Source: Streptomyces sp. MNU76 (GTDB lineage: Bacteria > Actinomycetota > Actinomycetes > Streptomycetales > Streptomycetaceae). Taken from it: a stretch of 64,000 nucleotides of DNA. Location of the stretch: contig NZ_JAJKLK010000029.1 in the NCBI RefSeq assembly GCF_020982545.1, positions 124,001 through 188,000 on the forward strand, written 5' to 3'. Made by a program: the position numbers and the translations under genes. This document shows, piece after piece, positions 32,728-41,926 of the stretch. Each line of letters opens with the position of its first letter. The stretch's first letter is position 1. The notes beneath the pieces were generated by a model, which saw only the letters and a list, made by a program, of their open reading frames with translations, had not been told where the DNA came from and did not search any database.

Positions 32728-35537
32728 CGTGGGGCTCCTTTCCGGCGGTCGGCGCGACCGCGCAGCCATGCCTTGCGCGCCTCGTCCGCGAGCAGGGGCA
32801 GGGTGCCGAGCGCCACCAGCACCGCCCAGTCGGCGGCGTCGAGCGGAGCGGTGTTGAAGACGGACTGCAGCGGGGGCAGGTAGCTGATCGCGGCCATGAG
32901 AGCGACACCGAAGCCACCCGCCGCGAGCAGGGCCGGATTGGACAGTGGTCCCACGGCCAGGAGGCTCTGGCGGTCGGTGCGGACCGCGAACGAGATGAAG
33001 AACTGGCTGATCACGATCCCGGCCTGGGCGAGTGTGACGGCCTCCCGGTAGACGGGGTTGTCCTCGGTGAGATCGTCGAACGGGATGCCCGAGGAACGGA
33101 TGTGCCAGAAGAACACCGCGCACACGCAGAGGGCCTGGATGCCGCCCAGGAAGAGGATGCGTCCCACCACGGCGGCAGAGAACAGCGGTTCGCGCCGGGA
33201 GCGCGGCGGGCGGTCCATCACATCCGGTTCGGGCCGTTCCGCGCCCAGAGCCAGGGCCGGCATCACGTCGGACCCCAGGTCGATCGCGAGGATCTGCACC
33301 GCGCTGATGGGCACGAGCGGGAACCCGGCGAACGTCGCCACCAGGATCGGGCCGAGTTCGCCGATGTTGCTGCTGAAGACGTAGACGAGAAACTTCCGGA
33401 TGTTCCTGTAGACCGCGCGGCCGAGCCGCACGGCGGCCGCGATGGAGGCGAACGAGTCGTCCAGCAGCACCATCGAGGCCGCCTCCCTGGCGACATCGGT
33501 GCCCGACACCCCCATCGCCACCCCGATGTCGGCGTGCTTGAGCGCGGGAGCGTCGTTCGCGCCGTCCCCGGTCACCGCGACCACCTCGCCCCGCCGCTGG
33601 AACGCGGTGACCACGCGCATCTTGTGCTCCGGGCTGACCCGGCACAGCAGCAGCTCGGAGGGCTCGGCGAGGAGCGTGTCGAGCGCGGCGTCGTCCAGGG
33701 AGTCGAGGCGGGCCCCCGTGACCACCACCGGATCGGGCCGGCGCACGATGCCCACCCGGCGTGCCACCGCCTCCCCGGTCAGGGGATGGTCGCCGGTGAC
33801 CATGACGATCCGGATGCCCGCCCGGCGGCAGGCCGCGACCGCGTCGGTGACCTCCGGGCGCGGTGGGTCCATCATCCCGACCAGGCCGAGGAGGGTGAGC
33901 CCGGACTCGGCCTCCTCCTGAGCGGGAACGGGGACGGCCACCTCCCGCCGTGCGACGGCGAGTACCCGCAGCCCCTGCGACGCCAGCTCGTCCCCCGCCG
34001 TGACGACGGACGCCCGGTCCCGCGCCGTCAAAGGCCCGCGCCGCCCCTCCCACTCCACGTCGACGCAGCGCGCCAGCAGCTCCGCGGGAGCCCCCTTGAC
34101 GCATGCCTGATACGACGCGCCGGCCCGGTGGACCGTGGTCATCAGCTTGCGGTCCGAGTCGAAGGGGAACTCCGTCACCCGGGGGGTCGCCCGCTCCTGC
34201 GCGCCGAGGTCCAGCCCGGCCTTGGCGGCCACGACGAGCAGGGCGCCCTCGGTCGTGTCACCGAGCACCCTCCAGTGCTCCCCGGGGCCCCCGGGCGGCA
34301 CCAGTCTGGCATCGCAGCACAGGCCCGCCACCCGCAGCAGCTCGCGCACCCCCGCCGTGTCGGCGACCTCGCCGTGCGGCGCGTAACCCACTCCGGTCAC
34401 CGGGAGCGCGGTACCGCCCGCCCACACCCGGGTGACGGTCATCTCCGCCTGGGTGAGCGTCCCGGTCTTGTCGGTGCAGACCACCGTGGTCGATCCGAGG
34501 GCCTCCACCGCCAGCAACCGTTTGATCAGCGCCCTGCGGCGCGCCATCCGCCGAACGCCGATCGCCAGGGAGACCGACAGCGTGGCGGGCAGTCCCTCCG
34601 GGACCAGCGCCACCATCACCCCGAGCGCGAACACGAACGAGGGCACCAGGGACTCGCCGGTGGGCAACCGCACGACGAACATCAGCGCACCGATCGCCAG
34701 CGCCGCCCCCGCCACTCGCCGCGCCATGACGGCCACTTCGCGCTGCAGAGGCGTTCGCTGCCGGGGCGCCGCCGCGGCCAGCCGATGGATGCGCCCGAAC
34801 TCGGTTTCCGCGCCCGTGGCGAAGACCACCGCGCTCCCGGCCCCCGCGACGACATCGGTCCCCATGAACACGCAGTTGCGCGCTTCCAACGCGGGCCCGT
34901 CCGTCACCGCGTCCGCCGATCGCGCCACGGCGTTGCTCTCACCGGTCAAGGACGCGTTGTTCACCGCCAGTTCGTGCGCCTCGACCACCCGGCAGTCCGC
35001 CGACACGGCGTCCCCGGCCTCCAGCACCACGACGTCGCCCGGCACCAGCTCCCGGGCCGGCACCTCCAGGCGGACACCGTCGCGCAGCACCCGGCAGGTG
35101 TGCGGCACCATCGCTTCCAGGGCCTGTGCCGTACGCTCCGCCGAGTACTCCTGCGCGAAGCCGATGGCGGCGTTCAGCACCACGACGCCCAGGATCGCCA
35201 CCGCCAGTTGCAGGGTGCCCGGATCACGCGGCTGCTGCAGGCCGTACGCCAGGAACGTGATCGCCGAGGCGACGAGCAGCACCACCGCGAACAGGTCGGT
35301 GAACTGCGCCCCCAACTGCCGCCAGACGCCGCGACGCCGGGCACGCGGCAGTTCGTTGGCCCCGTACTTTTGCAGTCTCTCGCCGACCTGCGCGGGGGTG
35401 AGGCCACGCCGTGACGTGCCGAGCGCGGTGAAGACACCGGCGGCGGTGATCTCGCGCACCCGCGACGGCTCGCTCGTGTCCACGGGTGCCGCCGCCCCCG
35501 CGCCGCCGGCCGACGAGGCCGTACCCGCGCGCATCAC
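32724..35537 (-). CDS. P2-type cation-transporting ATPase (CtpF-like)
   Basis: 937 aa. N-terminal cation-ATPase domain (GLTPAQVGERLQKYGANELP), actuator domain with NNASLTGES, M4 motif VALVPEGLPATLSV, phosphorylation motif VVCTDKTGTLTQ, hinge VAVTGDGANDAPALKHADIG, and M5/M6 segments SSNIGELGPIL and ILAIDLGSDVMPALALG. This is the SERCA/Na+,K+-ATPase-like P2 class. The M. tuberculosis DosR-regulon pump CtpF (Rv1997) has the same architecture and also lies beside a USP gene. Ion (Ca2+, Na+ or K+) cannot be fixed from sequence, but coupling to two TrkA proteins points to monovalent cations. GTG 35537 or ATG 35534 could start it; neither has a strong ribosome site. Confidence 0.92.
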   Translation of the reverse strand: MMRAGTASSAGGAGAAAPVDTSEPSRVREITAAGVFTALGTSRRGLTPAQVGERLQKYGANELPRARRRGVWRQLGAQFTDLFAVVLLVASAITFLAYGLQQPRDPGTLQLAVAILGVVVLNAAIGFAQEYSAERTAQALEAMVPHTCRVLRDGVRLEVPARELVPGDVVVLEAGDAVSADCRVVEAHELAVNNASLTGESNAVARSADAVTDGPALEARNCVFMGTDVVAGAGSAVVFATGAETEFGRIHRLAAAAPRQRTPLQREVAVMARRVAGAALAIGALMFVVRLPTGESLVPSFVFALGVMVALVPEGLPATLSVSLAIGVRRMARRRALIKRLLAVEALGSTTVVCTDKTGTLTQAEMTVTRVWAGGTALPVTGVGYAPHGEVADTAGVRELLRVAGLCCDARLVPPGGPGEHWRVLGDTTEGALLVVAAKAGLDLGAQERATPRVTEFPFDSDRKLMTTVHRAGASYQACVKGAPAELLARCVDVEWEGRRGPLTARDRASVVTAGDELASQGLRVLAVARREVAVPVPAQEEAESGLTLLGLVGMMDPPRPEVTDAVAACRRAGIRIVMVTGDHPLTGEAVARRVGIVRRPDPVVVTGARLDSLDDAALDTLLAEPSELLLCRVSPEHKMRVVTAFQRRGEVVAVTGDGANDAPALKHADIGVAMGVSGTDVAREAASMVLLDDSFASIAAAVRLGRAVYRNIRKFLVYVFSSNIGELGPILVATFAGFPLVPISAVQILAIDLGSDVMPALALGAERPEPDVMDRPPRSRREPLFSAAVVGRILFLGGIQALCVCAVFFWHIRSSGIPFDDLTEDNPVYREAVTLAQAGIVISQFFISFAVRTDRQSLLAVGPLSNPALLAAGGFGVALMAAISYLPPLQSVFNTAPLDAADWAVLVALGTLPLLADEARKAWLRGRADRRKGAPR

Positions 35538-35771
35538 GCGGCCCCGGACGAGGCCGGGGGGACCGCCGTGGGCGCACCTGTCCGCATCGCGAGGAGGGCC
35601 GTGCGAGAGGCTTCTTGCATCACGCGCTCCCGGGAGTCGGCCGAACGTTCCGCCGGTCCACCGCCCGGAGGCGGCGGCGCGTTCTCATCCTGCTGCCGAG
35701 CCGGTCGGCACCACCAGGGCCGTCCGGGGCGGAGAGCGGACCCCGGTGGGCCCTGCCGTGCCTCCGGGGCC

Positions 35772-36644
35772 TCACACGGGGACGGTGATCACCGGGCACC
35801 GGGCGTGGTGCAGCACGCCCTGGCTCACCGACCCCAGGAGCATGCCCGCGAAGCCTCCGTGCCCACGGGTCCCCACCACCAGGCCCAGGGCGTGTGCCGA
35901 GGCTTCCGTCAGGACCTGCACCGGGTGCCCACGCACGACCTCGTGACGCAGGTCCACGTCCGGGTACGTCGCCGCGCGGCCCGCCGTCGCCTCGGACAGC
36001 AACCGGCGGCATTCCCGCGTCGCCGCCTCCTCGTCGAGCGTGCCGAGCAGGGGTGGATGCCACACGTACAGGGCGCGGAGGGCAGCCCCGCGCAGGGCCG
36101 CCTCCTCGAACGCGAGGTCCACCGCCGCGGCGGCGTGCGGGCTGCCGTCGACGCCCACCACGAGGTACGTGGGCTGCTGGGCGGTGTGCTCCGGTTCCGG
36201 GACGACGACGACCGGGCAGGGGGCATGGGCGATCAGCGGCAACGCCACCGAGGCGGAATCGAACAGTCCGCGCCGGGTGTTCAGATGCCAGGAACCCACC
36301 ACGACCATCGATGCGTTCTGAGCCTCCTCGCGCAGGACCCACGCGGGTTCGCCGTCCGCGAGCGACGCCGACACCTCGACCGCCGGCCGCCGTGACTCCA
36401 CGAGGGCCACCGCTTCTCCGAGCACCCGCTCACCCACGGACCGAAGCGCCTCGTCGCCCTGTTCCCACGACCGCCGCGCCTCGCCCGAACGGTAGCCGCC
36501 GTACAGCACGCCACGGACGTGGACGAGCCGCAGCGGCGAGCCCCTGCGAGCCGCCTCGTCGGCGGCCCAGACCAGGGCGAGCCGTTTCGAGGGGTCGGGA
36601 TCCACTCCCACGACGACGGGCCTACGCCCGCCCGCACCGTCCAT
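35772..36644 (-). CDS. Universal stress protein, two UspA domains
   Basis: 290 aa starting MDGAGGRRPVVVGVDPDPSK after GTGGAGG. Domain 1's loop is degenerate (GSWHLNTRRGLFDSAS); domain 2 has the full motif GTRGHGGFAGMLLGSVS. Its ATP-binding half is therefore the C-terminal one, the reverse of the USP at 2431. It lies upstream of the P-type ATPase on the same strand (234-bp gap), echoing the Rv1996-ctpF pair of the mycobacterial DosR regulon. Confidence 0.9.
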   Translation of the reverse strand: MDGAGGRRPVVVGVDPDPSKRLALVWAADEAARRGSPLRLVHVRGVLYGGYRSGEARRSWEQGDEALRSVGERVLGEAVALVESRRPAVEVSASLADGEPAWVLREEAQNASMVVVGSWHLNTRRGLFDSASVALPLIAHAPCPVVVVPEPEHTAQQPTYLVVGVDGSPHAAAAVDLAFEEAALRGAALRALYVWHPPLLGTLDEEAATRECRRLLSEATAGRAATYPDVDLRHEVVRGHPVQVLTEASAHALGLVVGTRGHGGFAGMLLGSVSQGVLHHARCPVITVPV

Positions 36645-37058
36645 GACGCGCCTCCACGTGATCTCCACGTCGCTGACCGTCCGGCTCCTTCCAGCCTCAC
36701 CCCTTCCGCCGAGTCCCGCCACGCCGCGCCCCGTAGGGGCCCTGGTCCGGTCGACCGAGGTCTCCAGAGGCCGGTCCGGCCGGGGGACCGTGCGGCAGGA
36801 ACCCGTCAGTCGCTCCAGCGGCCCCGAAAGGGTCACGGGCGCCGCCGACGAGACGGGTTCCGGGCTTTCTCGGAGACCCGGCGGTGCCGCCCCGCATCGC
36901 CCCCCGGTGGACAGCACCGCGGGGGGCTGTTGCTCAGCCAGGCCTTTCGGCCCTCCCCCCGATCCGTCGCAGACGAGAGAATGCGGGAGACAACGTCGGC
37001 GCGGGCCGGGTTCGGCTCACGCCGTCCGCTCGGACGCGCCGCGGGAGGCACGAGGGCC
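36645..37058. other. Divergent intergenic region
   Basis: 414 bp between the USP (leftward) and capA-like (rightward) genes, with no supportable gene. Two near matches to GGGNC-N4-GNCCC are present: GGGGCCCTGGTCCG (36736-36749) and AGGCCTTTCGGCCC (36940-36953), each one fixed base off. These are weak candidates. Confidence 0.45.
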
Positions 37059-38030
37059 ATGGCCGTCACCATCGCGCTGGCCGGAGACACCATGCTGGGC
37101 CGCGGGGTCGCCGAGAGACTGGCTCACCGCCATCCGCGCCCGCTCTTCACACCGGCGGTGCACAGGGCGGTCGCCGACGCGGACCTGTTCCTGCTCAACC
37201 TCGAGTGCTGTGTCTCGGACCGGGGCGCCCCCGTGAACCTGTCGGGCAAGGCATTCTTCTTCCGCGCTCCACCCCGCGCGGCCGACGTCCTGGCCGGCCT
37301 TGGCGTGGACGCGGTGTCCCTGGCCAACAACCACGCCCTCGACTTCGGCCCCGAGGCCCTCCTCGACACCCGCGATCTCCTGGGGCGGGCGGGCATCCGC
37401 GTGATCGGGGCCGGAGCGACGGCCCGTGAGGCCCGTGCCCCGCTGATCACGGAGAGGGGTGGGCTGCGTCTCGGCCTCCTCGCGGCCACCGACCACCCCG
37501 CCGAGTACGCGGCGGACACCGACCGGGCCGGTGTGGCCTACGCCGATCTGTGGAGCCAGGAGGTGCCCGACTGGCTCGTCGACGCCGTCCGCACCCTCTC
37601 CGACGACGCGGACCTGGTCCTGGTCAGCGTGCACTGGGGACCGAACATGACCACCCGCCCCGTTCCGCACGTACGCCGCGCGGCCGCCGCTCTGACCGCC
37701 GCCGGAGCCGACCTCGTCATCGGCCACTCCGCGCATGTCTTCCACGGCTTCACCCGCGAGGTCCTGTTCGACCTCGGGGACTTCATCGACGACTACGCCG
37801 TGCACGCGGACCTCCGCAACGACCTGGGCCTGCTGTGGCTCGTCACCCTCGACGCGAGCGGTGTACGGCGCACCGAGGCCGTTCCGATCGCCCTCGACTG
37901 TTGTCACACCCGCCTCGCCGACGAGGCCGAACGTGTCCGGACAGCCGACCGGCTCACGCGTGTCTGTGCCGAGTTGGGCACTCGGGTCGGCACACAGGGC
38001 GATCGTCTCGTCGTCCTCTGGCCACGGTAG
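37059..38030 (+). CDS. CapA-family (PGA_cap) metallophosphatase-like protein
   Basis: 323 aa starting MAVTIALAGDTMLGRGVAER after GCGGGAGG. The PGA_cap domain fills the protein: GDTMLGR near the N terminus, LLNLECCVSDRG, VDAVSLANNHALDFG, VSVHWGPNMT, IGHSAHVFHGF and FDLGDFIDDY. The Asp/Asn/His set is that of a calcineurin-like metal site. Family members act in capsular polyglutamate synthesis in Bacillus, but most actinobacterial copies are uncharacterised. No signal peptide is seen. Next to a decayed capsule-type Stealth gene. Confidence 0.87.
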   Translation: MAVTIALAGDTMLGRGVAERLAHRHPRPLFTPAVHRAVADADLFLLNLECCVSDRGAPVNLSGKAFFFRAPPRAADVLAGLGVDAVSLANNHALDFGPEALLDTRDLLGRAGIRVIGAGATAREARAPLITERGGLRLGLLAATDHPAEYAADTDRAGVAYADLWSQEVPDWLVDAVRTLSDDADLVLVSVHWGPNMTTRPVPHVRRAAAALTAAGADLVIGHSAHVFHGFTREVLFDLGDFIDDYAVHADLRNDLGLLWLVTLDASGVRRTEAVPIALDCCHTRLADEAERVRTADRLTRVCAELGTRVGTQGDRLVVLWPR

Positions 38031-38169
38031 GCGGGGCACGCGGCCGACCCCGCCCCCCACTCGTGGCGCCGCCCCCTCGGCTGACCTTCCGCCAGCCCCG
38101 ATGGCGGCACCGAGCCGTGTCGATGTGCACGATCACCCCCGCGTTCCACGTGCCTGATCGGCGGCATCC

Positions 38170-39300
38170 TCATGCCCCACTGGCCGCCCATTCGGTGGCG
38201 AGTAGGGCGGCCCCGTCGCTCTCGAAAGACCCCGGAACGGGGAGATACGCCCGCAGGAAGTCGGTGAGCAGGGCCTGTTGGGCGGTGAGTTCGTCCTCGC
38301 CGGAGATCGTGTCGTTGAGGCAGAAGACCTGCCTGTCGCGGGTGAGCCAGCAGGGAGGCGAGGCGAGTGCCCAGTGCGGGGTGGGTGACGTCGAGGTAGG
38401 CGTAGCGGAGGTGGCCGGGGACGGCCCGGGCGGTGTGGAAGGCGTAGTAGTGGTGGAGCGAGGAGGCGATGGACAGGTCGTCCGGACTGCGGAAGCGGTG
38501 CGACGCGGTGGCGTGATGCCGGTCCGCGAACCTCGCCTCGATCTCGTACAGGACGCTGCGCCTGAGCGCGTGCGGGATGTGCTTCATCTTGTGGCCGATG
38601 ACCGTGCCGAAGGCGGCCTCGATGAGGGCACGGTTGTTCTTGCCGACGGCCGTCACGGGTACGTCGTCCGCGGTCGTGTCCCCCGGGGGGATGAGCGCCT
38701 TGGACGGGAAGAACTTCGTCAGCCCGTTCGCGAGGAAGAAGTCCTGGGGAACGACCGGGCGTCCGAGGAACACGTCGTCGTTGAAGTACAGGAAGTGCTC
38801 GGACAGGCCTTCGATGTGGTGCAGTTGGCTCTCAACGGCGTGCGAGTTGAACGTCGGCAGCTTGGGGAGGGCGTCGAAGATCTCCTTGTGGCTGACGACA
38901 TGCAGGCCGGGCGTGTGGGTGCGCAGCCAGGCCGGGATCTGGTCGTCGGTGACCAGGTGGACGGTGCGCACCCAGGGGGCGTACTGGTTCAATGACCTCA
39001 GTGAGTACCGCAGTTCGTCCCGGCTCAGGTAGCGCGCCGCGTTCGCGGCCTCCTCGTGGTAGGTCCCTCCCGCGCAGGAGGCGCGGCGTCGCAGCCATTC
39101 GGGGTCGTTCCCGTCCACCCACGTGTACACGACGTCGACGGGGAACCGGATGTCCTCGACACCGGGCCGGGCGAACTCCGCGCGGGTACGCACCCGGGGC
39201 AGGGCGCGGTCGTGGGGGACGAGCCAGGTGAACCGGGCCTCGGGTACGTACACCGGGAGGCCGGCAGGCGCCACCCGCTCGGGCGTACGGTTGGGCCGCG
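38170..39300 (-). pseudogene. Stealth-family capsule phosphotransferase, truncated and frameshifted
   Basis: Stealth proteins transfer hexose-1-phosphate into capsular polymers. All conserved regions are recognisable: CR1 FPVDVVYTWVDGNDPEW, CR2 RDELRYSLRSLNQYAPW and HLVTDDQIPAWL, CR3 LPTFNSHAVESQLHHIEGL with FLYFNDDVFLGRPV. Two defects are present. Near 38352 one extra base breaks the frame; the correct tail (TRDRQVFCLNDTISGEDEL) continues in another frame to a stop at 38170. The upstream domain usual in actinobacterial members is missing, because coding resemblance ends at about 39300, where an unrelated gene remnant begins on the other strand. Confidence 0.78.
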
Positions 39301-39301
39301 G

Positions 39302-39523
39302 CGCATGTGTGTCGGCGCCACCGCCCGTGACGCCGTCGACCTCGGCTACCGGCCCACGATCGCGGCCTCCGCGACCGCGACCCGTGACCTGACCGGAGCG
39401 GGCGGCGGCCCGGTGACGGCCGCGGCACTCCAGGCGGCCTCCCTCGCCGCTGCCGCCGACCTCTTCGCCGTCGTCGTCGGGCAGCCGGACGACATCACCG
39501 GCCGGCACGCCCCGGAGCACTGA
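39302..39523 (+). pseudogene. Isochorismatase-family hydrolase, C-terminal remnant
   Basis: The frame reads RMCVGATARDAVDLGYRPTI and continues to AAADLFAVVVGQ before the stop at 39523. That is the C-terminal third of a cysteine hydrolase of the isochorismatase family, where the Cys of (M)CV is the nucleophile. The N-terminal two thirds, with the Asp and Lys of the triad, are absent. The remnant starts exactly where the opposite-strand Stealth gene loses its 5' part, so both were cut by one rearrangement. Confidence 0.7.
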
Positions 39524-39948
39524 CCGCTCTACGCGAGGGGGAACAGCCGCAGCGCCGCCAGGTGCGCGGACTTCGGCGGACGCCGTACGCGTCGGCGTCA
39601 TGGGCGCGACACCGCGTCAGCACCCCCAGGGTGCCGGCGACCGCGTTGCGGCCGCCCTCGACGGCGAGTTCGACCAGGAGTCGAGCTGCGCCGCGTGACC
39701 GTGAGCAGTGCCCGTCGACGCCCTGTTTTCTCGGGCCCACCCTCCACCATGTCGTGCCGCGTGATCGTCCGACACGGCCCCACAGGCCCTTCGCCAGCGA
39801 CTGAACGGCCTTCCCGCGCAATTCGCCGGACCGGCGGTCTCCTCGTCGCCCACCAGGACCCGCGGGTGCTTGTCTGGAACAGTGGAAGAGCGGCGGAGAC
39901 GATGCGGGACGGATCCGCGCGCCGCCGCCGCGGGCGAAGGAGGAAGCG
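39524..39948. other. Intergenic region before a USP gene
   Basis: 425 bp without an intact gene. Some stretches on the minus strand look protein-like (AARLLVELAVEGGRNAVAG) but match nothing I recognise and may be debris of the rearrangement at 39300. GAAGGAGGAAG precedes the USP start. Confidence 0.45.
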
Positions 39949-40836
39949 ATGAACCGCCCTGTCCTGGCGGGTGTCGATGGATCCGAGCGCGGTATGGCCG
40001 CGGTCGACTGGGCCGCGCGGGAGGCCGTCCTGCGCGGCCTGCCCCTCCGTCTCGTACAGGCATCTCCGTCGCTTCCGGACGAGGTCGTTCCGGACGCGGC
40101 CGCGGAGATGCTGCACCGCGTGGGTGAACGGGTGCTCCAGCGGACCGTCGCCGATCTCGGTGCCCGCTGCCCGGACCTCCAGGTGCGGGGTGAGCAGACC
40201 GCCGAGGCACCGGCTGCGGCGCTTCTCGCGGCGGCGCGCGACGCAGCGCTCCTCGTGGTCGGAACGAGGGGGGCGGGCGGCTTCGACGGCCTCGCGGTCG
40301 GATCGGTGGCGCTTCGCGCGGCCGCGGCGGCCGTCTGCCCCGTCGTGCTGGTGCCTCCCCGACCGGTCGGGGGCTTCGAGGCCGGGGAGGGCGCGGGGAG
40401 CGCCGCCGAGGTCGTGGTGGGTTTCGACTCCCGTCGTCCGGTCGGCGAGGTGGCGGACTTCGCGTTCACGTCCGCCGAGGGCCGGGAGGCTCCGCTGCAC
40501 GTGGTGAAGGCGTGGGCTCTCCCGGCCGAGGCCGTCTCTCCACAGAGGCTGTTCGTGACCGAGGAGGACCGTGCCACCTGGGAGGACCAGGAGGTCTTTC
40601 GGGTGGCCGACGGCCTGCGGCCGTGGCGGGACAAGTACCCGGGCGTGACCGTCCGCACCGATGTCGTCCTGCTCCATCCGGCGCAGGCGTTGCTCAACGC
40701 CTCCCGCCGGTCGGACCTGCTGGTCGTGGGCCGTCGTACCGACCCGGGGGCGGTCGAGGGTCGGCTGGGGCCGGTCACCCACGCGGTACTGCACCACACC
40801 CACTGCCCGGTCGTGGTCGTACCGCACGCGGGGTGA
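39949..40836 (+). CDS. Universal stress protein, two UspA domains
   Basis: 295 aa starting MNRPVLAGVDGSERGMAAVD after GGAGGAAG. Domain 1 loop GTRGAGGFDGLAVGSVA is canonical; domain 2 loop (GRRTDPGAVEGRLGPVT) is degenerate. Convergent with the phosphofructokinase gene, 64 bp apart. The neighbourhood recalls the DosR-regulon pair Rv2028c (USP) and pfkB (Rv2029c), although the kinase here belongs to the PfkA rather than the PfkB family. Confidence 0.92.
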   Translation: MNRPVLAGVDGSERGMAAVDWAAREAVLRGLPLRLVQASPSLPDEVVPDAAAEMLHRVGERVLQRTVADLGARCPDLQVRGEQTAEAPAAALLAAARDAALLVVGTRGAGGFDGLAVGSVALRAAAAAVCPVVLVPPRPVGGFEAGEGAGSAAEVVVGFDSRRPVGEVADFAFTSAEGREAPLHVVKAWALPAEAVSPQRLFVTEEDRATWEDQEVFRVADGLRPWRDKYPGVTVRTDVVLLHPAQALLNASRRSDLLVVGRRTDPGAVEGRLGPVTHAVLHHTHCPVVVVPHAG

Positions 40837-40900
40837 CGGCGGAGCGGATCGCGCGCGGGCGGCGCGGTGGTGGATCAGCTGCCGGAGGCGGGGCGCCCGA

Positions 40901-41926
40901 TCACCCGAAGAACACCTCGAACTCCTCGTACAACGACGGATCGACCAGCTTCGTCCCCTTCCTGGTGTCGTCGAGGGGGACACGCACGATCTCGGTTCCG
41001 CGCAGTGCCGTCATCGTGCCGAAGTCGCCGTCCTTGACCGCGTCGACGGCCTGCAGCCCGAAACGTGTGGCGAGCCAGCGGTCGAAGGCGCTCGGGGTGC
41101 CTCCCCGCTGGATGTGGCCGAGGACGGTGGTACGCGCCTCGGTCGCCGTGCGTGCCTCGATCTCCTGGGCGAGCCACTCGCCGATGCCGGACAGCCGTAC
41201 ATGACCGTACTCGTCCAGTGAGCGGTCCTTGAGGACCATCTGTCCTTCCTTGGGCATGGCTCCTTCGGCCGCGACGACGATCGGCGCGTAGTTGATCTTG
41301 AAGCGGTTCTTCACCCACTCGCACACCTGATCGATGTCGAACGGCCGCTCCGGGACGAGGATGGCGTTGGCGCCGCCCGCCACGCCGGCGTGCAGGGCGA
41401 TCCAGCCGGAGTGCCTCCCCATCACCTCCACCACAAGTGTGCGCATGTGCGATTCGGCGGTGGTGTGCAGACGGTCGATGGCCTCCGTCGCGATGCCGAC
41501 CGCCGTGTCGAATCCGAAGGTGTAGTCGGTGCCGGACACGTCGTTGTCGATGGTCTTCGGCACGCCGACGAGGTTGACGCCGTGGCGGCTCAGCTCCGTG
41601 GCCGCGCCGAGGGTGTCCTCGCCGCCGATGACGACGAGCGCGTCTATCCGGTGCTCCGCGAGGGTGTCCTGGATGCGCCGGGCCCCGTCCTCGTGCTTGA
41701 ACGGGTTGGTGCGCGACGAACCCAGGATGGTGCCCCCGCGGGGGAGGATCCCGCGTACGTCGGAGACCTCCAGCGGTACGACGTCGCCCTGAAGAGCACC
41801 GCGCCAGCCGTCCCGCAGGCCGACGAAGTCGAAAGCGTACTCCTGAACACCTTTGCGTACGACGCTGCGGATCACGGCGTTGAGTCCGGGGCAGTCGCCG
41901 CCACCGGTCAACACTCCGACCTTCAT
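40901..41926 (-). CDS. pfkA: 6-phosphofructokinase, probably PPi-dependent
   Basis: 341 aa, full-length PfkA-type enzyme: LTGGGDCPGLNAVIR, GGEDTLGAA, VPKTIDNDVSGTDYTFGFDT, VMGRHSGWIALHAG and GHIQRGGTPSAFDRW. In this superfamily Gly at position 104 favours ATP. Asp at 104 with Lys at 124 is the pattern of pyrophosphate-dependent enzymes such as the actinomycete PPi-PFK of Amycolatopsis. This protein has Asp104 (GGED) and Lys124 (PKTIDND), so PPi use and a reversible, ATP-sparing glycolytic step are predicted. ATG 41926 has a GGGAGG site. Confidence 0.9.
   Translation of the reverse strand: MKVGVLTGGGDCPGLNAVIRSVVRKGVQEYAFDFVGLRDGWRGALQGDVVPLEVSDVRGILPRGGTILGSSRTNPFKHEDGARRIQDTLAEHRIDALVVIGGEDTLGAATELSRHGVNLVGVPKTIDNDVSGTDYTFGFDTAVGIATEAIDRLHTTAESHMRTLVVEVMGRHSGWIALHAGVAGGANAILVPERPFDIDQVCEWVKNRFKINYAPIVVAAEGAMPKEGQMVLKDRSLDEYGHVRLSGIGEWLAQEIEARTATEARTTVLGHIQRGGTPSAFDRWLATRFGLQAVDAVKDGDFGTMTALRGTEIVRVPLDDTRKGTKLVDPSLYEEFEVFFG

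Noticed and set aside
33102..35414. Long plus-strand frames antisense to the P-type ATPase
   Set aside because: No motif, poor codon-position bias in protein sense; the ATPase on the other strand is unmistakable.
39524..39720. A minus-strand gene reading AARLLVELAVEGG
   Set aside because: No start, no family match, and it lies beside a rearrangement scar; treated as debris.
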